The notes under the pieces: model-generated
The model's database searches: none
The model's input: the letters and a program-made list of their open reading frames with translations, nothing else
Told to the model about the DNA's origin: nothing
Origin: Candidatus Latescibacterota bacterium
GTDB lineage: Bacteria > Latescibacterota > UBA2968 > UBA8231
Assembly (NCBI GenBank): GCA_022827165.1
Contig: JAJDTN010000042.1
Span: 1-22,805 of the forward strand
Direction: 5' to 3'
Length of the DNA: 22,805 nt
Part shown: positions 21,010-22,805 of the stretch, piece by piece
Numbering within the stretch: the first letter of the stretch is position 1
How the letters are laid out: each line of letters opens with the position of its first letter
Position numbers and translations under genes: made by a program

Positions 21010-21378
21010 ATGGCCCTGACCATTCTGCGCACCGTGCGGCCGAGCCCCACCTGGCAGGACACCCTCATTTCCGTGCGCCAGGGGCAGCGCGTCGTCTTCG
21101 ACGTGGAGGAGACCTGGTCGCCCGACATGCGCGACCAGATCGTCTGGTGCGGCGCCGACGGCGTCTACAACCACACCGCCGGCGAGGGTTACCTGATGCC
21201 CGGGGCCAACGTGGGCGCCCTGATCGCCCGCATCGGCGACGGCCCGGTCTTCGCCGTGGGCAGCCGCTGCGACACCCTGGCCGACTGCGAGGGCACCCTG
21301 TTCCTCGCCATGAACGACCACCCCGGCCACAACTGCCAGGCCGGCAAGGTGGCCGCTCAGGTCATCCTCTTCGATTAG
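21010..21378 (+). CDS. PA-IL/LecA-like galactophilic lectin-fold protein
   Basis: A 122-residue small beta-sandwich protein. The pattern VRQGQRVVFDVEETWSPD (22-39), LMPGANVGALIARIGDGPVF (62-81), then GTLFLAMNDHPGHNCQAGKVAAQVI (95-119) matches the PA-I (LecA) lectin fold, where the G-LIARIG strand and the ND...N-x-G turn carry the calcium- and sugar-contacting residues. Here Asn102-Asp103 and Asn108 are present, but the usual Asp-Asn pair is His-Asn. It has no signal peptide, as for Pseudomonas LecA. Four Cys (48, 87, 93, 109) are unusual. The ATG at 21010-21012 has no Shine-Dalgarno. The stop overlaps the next gene start by one base. The fold assignment is fairly good; sugar binding is inferred. 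Confidence 0.72.
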   Translation: MALTILRTVRPSPTWQDTLISVRQGQRVVFDVEETWSPDMRDQIVWCGADGVYNHTAGEGYLMPGANVGALIARIGDGPVFAVGSRCDTLADCEGTLFLAMNDHPGHNCQAGKVAAQVILFD

Positions 21379-22412
21379 TGGCGGCCGGCGCGCCGCTCAC
21401 CGACGCGCAGTGGACGGCGGCGGTCCACGACCGTCTGCGAGAGGTCGCGCCCGGACTGGTCCCCGGCCGTCCGGCCGTGGCCGCCATCCACCGGATCGCC
21501 GAAGACGTCTGGCGCCTGGACCTGTCGGACGGCGGGCGGGTGGTGGCCAAGCACCAGCTCCAGGGGCTGCTGACCCGCGGCGAGCCCCACGATCTGGTGC
21601 GTCTCGAGGTCGAGATCCTGCGCCACCTGCGTGGCCGAGGCTGCCCGGTGCCCGCCGCCTTCGGCGCCGACCCCGAGGCCCAGATCATCCTCCTCGAGTA
21701 CGCCGGTCCCCGCACCCTCGCCGAGGTGCTGCCCGCGGAGGGGGATCCGGCCGACCGGCGCCGGTGGCTGAGGCGGATCTGGCGCGGCATCGGGTGCATC
21801 GAGAGCGGCCTGTCGGGCCGCGAGTGGGAGGGCCGCGCCGCCCCCGGGGCTTCTCGTGAGGAACTGAAGCGCTCCTGGGCGCGGGCGGGGGAGGAGGCGG
21901 TCACCGTCCTGCGCGACTTGCTGCCGCCCGGCGGCGGTTCGCCGTCGCCGGCGGTAGGATTCCTGCGGCGGCTGCACCGGCGCCTGGCGCGGCTTCCGGC
22001 CCGCCTCGGGCCGACCGACTACCAGCCGGGGAACATCGTCGTCGACGCCGGCGGAGGGCGCCTGACCTTCCTCGAGTTGTCCAAGATCGGCTGGGACTGG
22101 ACCCCTCGAAGAGCCGTTCAGTATACTTCGATCGCCGACGCCGAAGGGCCGGCGGAGACGTGCCTCCTCGACGCCGACAGCCTCGCGGGCAGCGGCCTCG
22201 ACGAGGGGTCGCGGTCCTGCCTCGACGGGCACCACCTGATCTACCACCTGCTGCTGGCCGGGCGCTGGCGCCGGGACGGCGCCGCCCTTCCCCCTCCCTT
22301 GGCGCGCAAGCTGATCGAGCCCCTCAGCGCGGATCCTCTCACCGCCGAGTTGCGCCGCCGGCTCGGCGCCAACCACACCCTCACCTTCCAGGATCGACCC
22401 CGTGAGCGATAG
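21378..22412 (+). CDS. Phosphotransferase-like (APH/choline kinase fold) protein with altered active site
   Basis: A 344-residue protein with the APH-type kinase layout. The N-lobe has VVAKHQL with Lys58 and RLEVEILRHL with Glu77, a plausible ATP-anchoring salt pair, and the hinge is ILLEYAG. The catalytic loop is PTDYQPGN (212-219), keeping Asp214 and Asn219 but lacking the usual His-Gly before Asp. Where the metal-binding IDF/IDW motif should be, it reads FLELS with Glu233. Such changes suggest a different phosphate acceptor or a pseudokinase. The start is the GTG at 21378-21380, sharing TAGTG with the lectin stop. It has no Shine-Dalgarno of its own, so coupling is likely. The 3' end overlaps the DUF5069 gene by 11 bases. 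The substrate is unknown; an antibiotic-resistance role is not supported. Confidence 0.75.
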   Translation: MAAGAPLTDAQWTAAVHDRLREVAPGLVPGRPAVAAIHRIAEDVWRLDLSDGGRVVAKHQLQGLLTRGEPHDLVRLEVEILRHLRGRGCPVPAAFGADPEAQIILLEYAGPRTLAEVLPAEGDPADRRRWLRRIWRGIGCIESGLSGREWEGRAAPGASREELKRSWARAGEEAVTVLRDLLPPGGGSPSPAVGFLRRLHRRLARLPARLGPTDYQPGNIVVDAGGGRLTFLELSKIGWDWTPRRAVQYTSIADAEGPAETCLLDADSLAGSGLDEGSRSCLDGHHLIYHLLLAGRWRRDGAALPPPLARKLIEPLSADPLTAELRRRLGANHTLTFQDRPRER

Positions 22413-22674
22413 CCAATCCTTCGACTTCAAACCCCGGGCGCGGGGGCTGGTCATCGGCGACATCCCGTGGCTGGCGCGCATCACCGACAAGGCGCGGGCC
22501 ACCGACCAGGGCCGCATCGGCGCCTACATCTACCCCTGCCCGGCGGACCAGCGTTTCCTGCAGAAGGTGCAGATGTCGGCCGAGGAGTTCACCCGGCTGG
22601 TGGCCGAGTGCGAGGACGACGACGGCGTCATCGCCAGGATGAAGGCCCACCAGAAAGAGAAGGGACTGGGTTGA
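22402..22674 (+). CDS. DUF5069 family small protein
   Basis: A 90-residue cytoplasmic protein. The segment ARITDKARATDQGRIGAYIYPCPADQRFL (25-53) is the DUF5069 core (DKARA...G.Y.Y.CP.DQRFL), seen in many environmental bacteria and of unknown function. The C-terminal half is acidic, then basic (ECEDDDGVIARMKAHQKEKG). The start is GTG at 22402-22404, with AGGA about 8 bases upstream inside the preceding gene. The 11-base overlap with the kinase-like gene and the TTGA overlap with the next start imply one transcript. No catalytic residues can be named. Confidence 0.82.
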   Translation: MSDSQSFDFKPRARGLVIGDIPWLARITDKARATDQGRIGAYIYPCPADQRFLQKVQMSAEEFTRLVAECEDDDGVIARMKAHQKEKGLG

Positions 22675-22805
22675 CCGGTTCGGCCCCGCGCAGGCCGCGC
22701 CGCAAGGTGCGGGAGATGGAGGCCGTCGTCGCCGAGGTCCGGCAGGAGACCCACGACACGGCGAGCCTGTTCCTCGACATCGGCGACGAGCCGCGCGACT
22801 ACGAG
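22671..22805 (+). CDS. FAD/ferredoxin reductase-type oxidoreductase, N-terminal fragment
   Basis: 45 codons are visible before the window ends. After a short basic lead, the sequence VREMEAVVAEVRQETHDTASLFLDIG is the first two strands of the FAD-binding barrel of ferredoxin-NADP reductase-like proteins (charged strand, ETHDTxSL, LxLDxG), and DEPRDYE leads to the usual PGQF flavin motif just beyond the edge. The TTG at 22671-22673 shares TTGA with the DUF5069 stop and has AAGGGA 5 bases upstream. The rest of the protein is outside the window, so subfamily and electron partner cannot be told. Confidence 0.7.
   Translation, partial: MTGSAPRRPRRKVREMEAVVAEVRQETHDTASLFLDIGDEPRDYE

Noticed and set aside
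21378..22412. Aminoglycoside-resistance kinase
   Set aside because: It has the APH fold but a changed catalytic loop and Glu in place of the metal-binding Asp, with no resistance or mobile-element context.

Overview
This window is very GC-rich, and nearly every recognisable gene has G or C in most third codon positions. It encodes a TonB-dependent outer-membrane receptor with a signal peptide and a MurD-type peptidoglycan ligase, so the source is a Gram-negative, high-GC bacterium. The mix (DUF1854 ABC module, DUF5069 protein, tiny Fis-like helix-turn-helix protein, many TTG/GTG starts) would fit Gemmatimonadota or a neighbouring uncultured phylum, but the sequence alone does not decide this. 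I see no transposases, phage genes, tRNAs, rRNAs or CRISPR repeats.

Layout: (1) The 3' end of a kelch-like gene on the + strand (1-204). (2) A tight minus-strand run at 236-5956: two SAM methyltransferases with a GIY-YIG/T5orf172 zinc-ribbon protein between them, a PhyH-type dioxygenase, a three-domain fusion (NAD(P)-binding atypical SDR, DUF2867-like, alpha/beta hydrolase) and a small P-loop kinase. Most junctions overlap or touch. (3) A TonB-dependent receptor just upstream of that run (6007-8793) with its own likely promoter; it may be co-transcribed with the run. (4) A minus-strand operon at 8916-14662: two ABC exporter subunits with N-terminal PH-like and zinc-ribbon modules, a DUF1854 protein and an RraA-family protein, with junctions of +4, -4 and +23 bases. 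(5) A regulatory patch at 14700-15750: a 60-residue HTH protein with an excellent Shine-Dalgarno sequence, several hairpins, and a self-contained unit on the minus strand with a TTGACA promoter, a 10-codon leader ORF, an ATGA-coupled 84-residue ORF and a U-tailed terminator. (6) An M42 aminopeptidase followed by murD (minus strand), divergent from (7) modABC, a molybdate importer (plus strand), with a 9-bp inverted repeat around a candidate -35 element in the shared spacer. (8) A plus-strand chain: a PA-IL/LecA-like lectin with a possibly leaderless mRNA, a phosphotransferase-like protein with altered catalytic motifs, a DUF5069 protein and the start of a flavodoxin/ferredoxin reductase-type protein that runs off the window.

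Most promising for novelty are the small promoter-ORF-terminator unit at 15299-15743, the DUF1854/zinc-ribbon ABC operon with a RraA protein lacking a conserved acidic residue, the oxidative/methyl-transfer cassette behind the TonB receptor, and the leaderless lectin plus atypical kinase pair.
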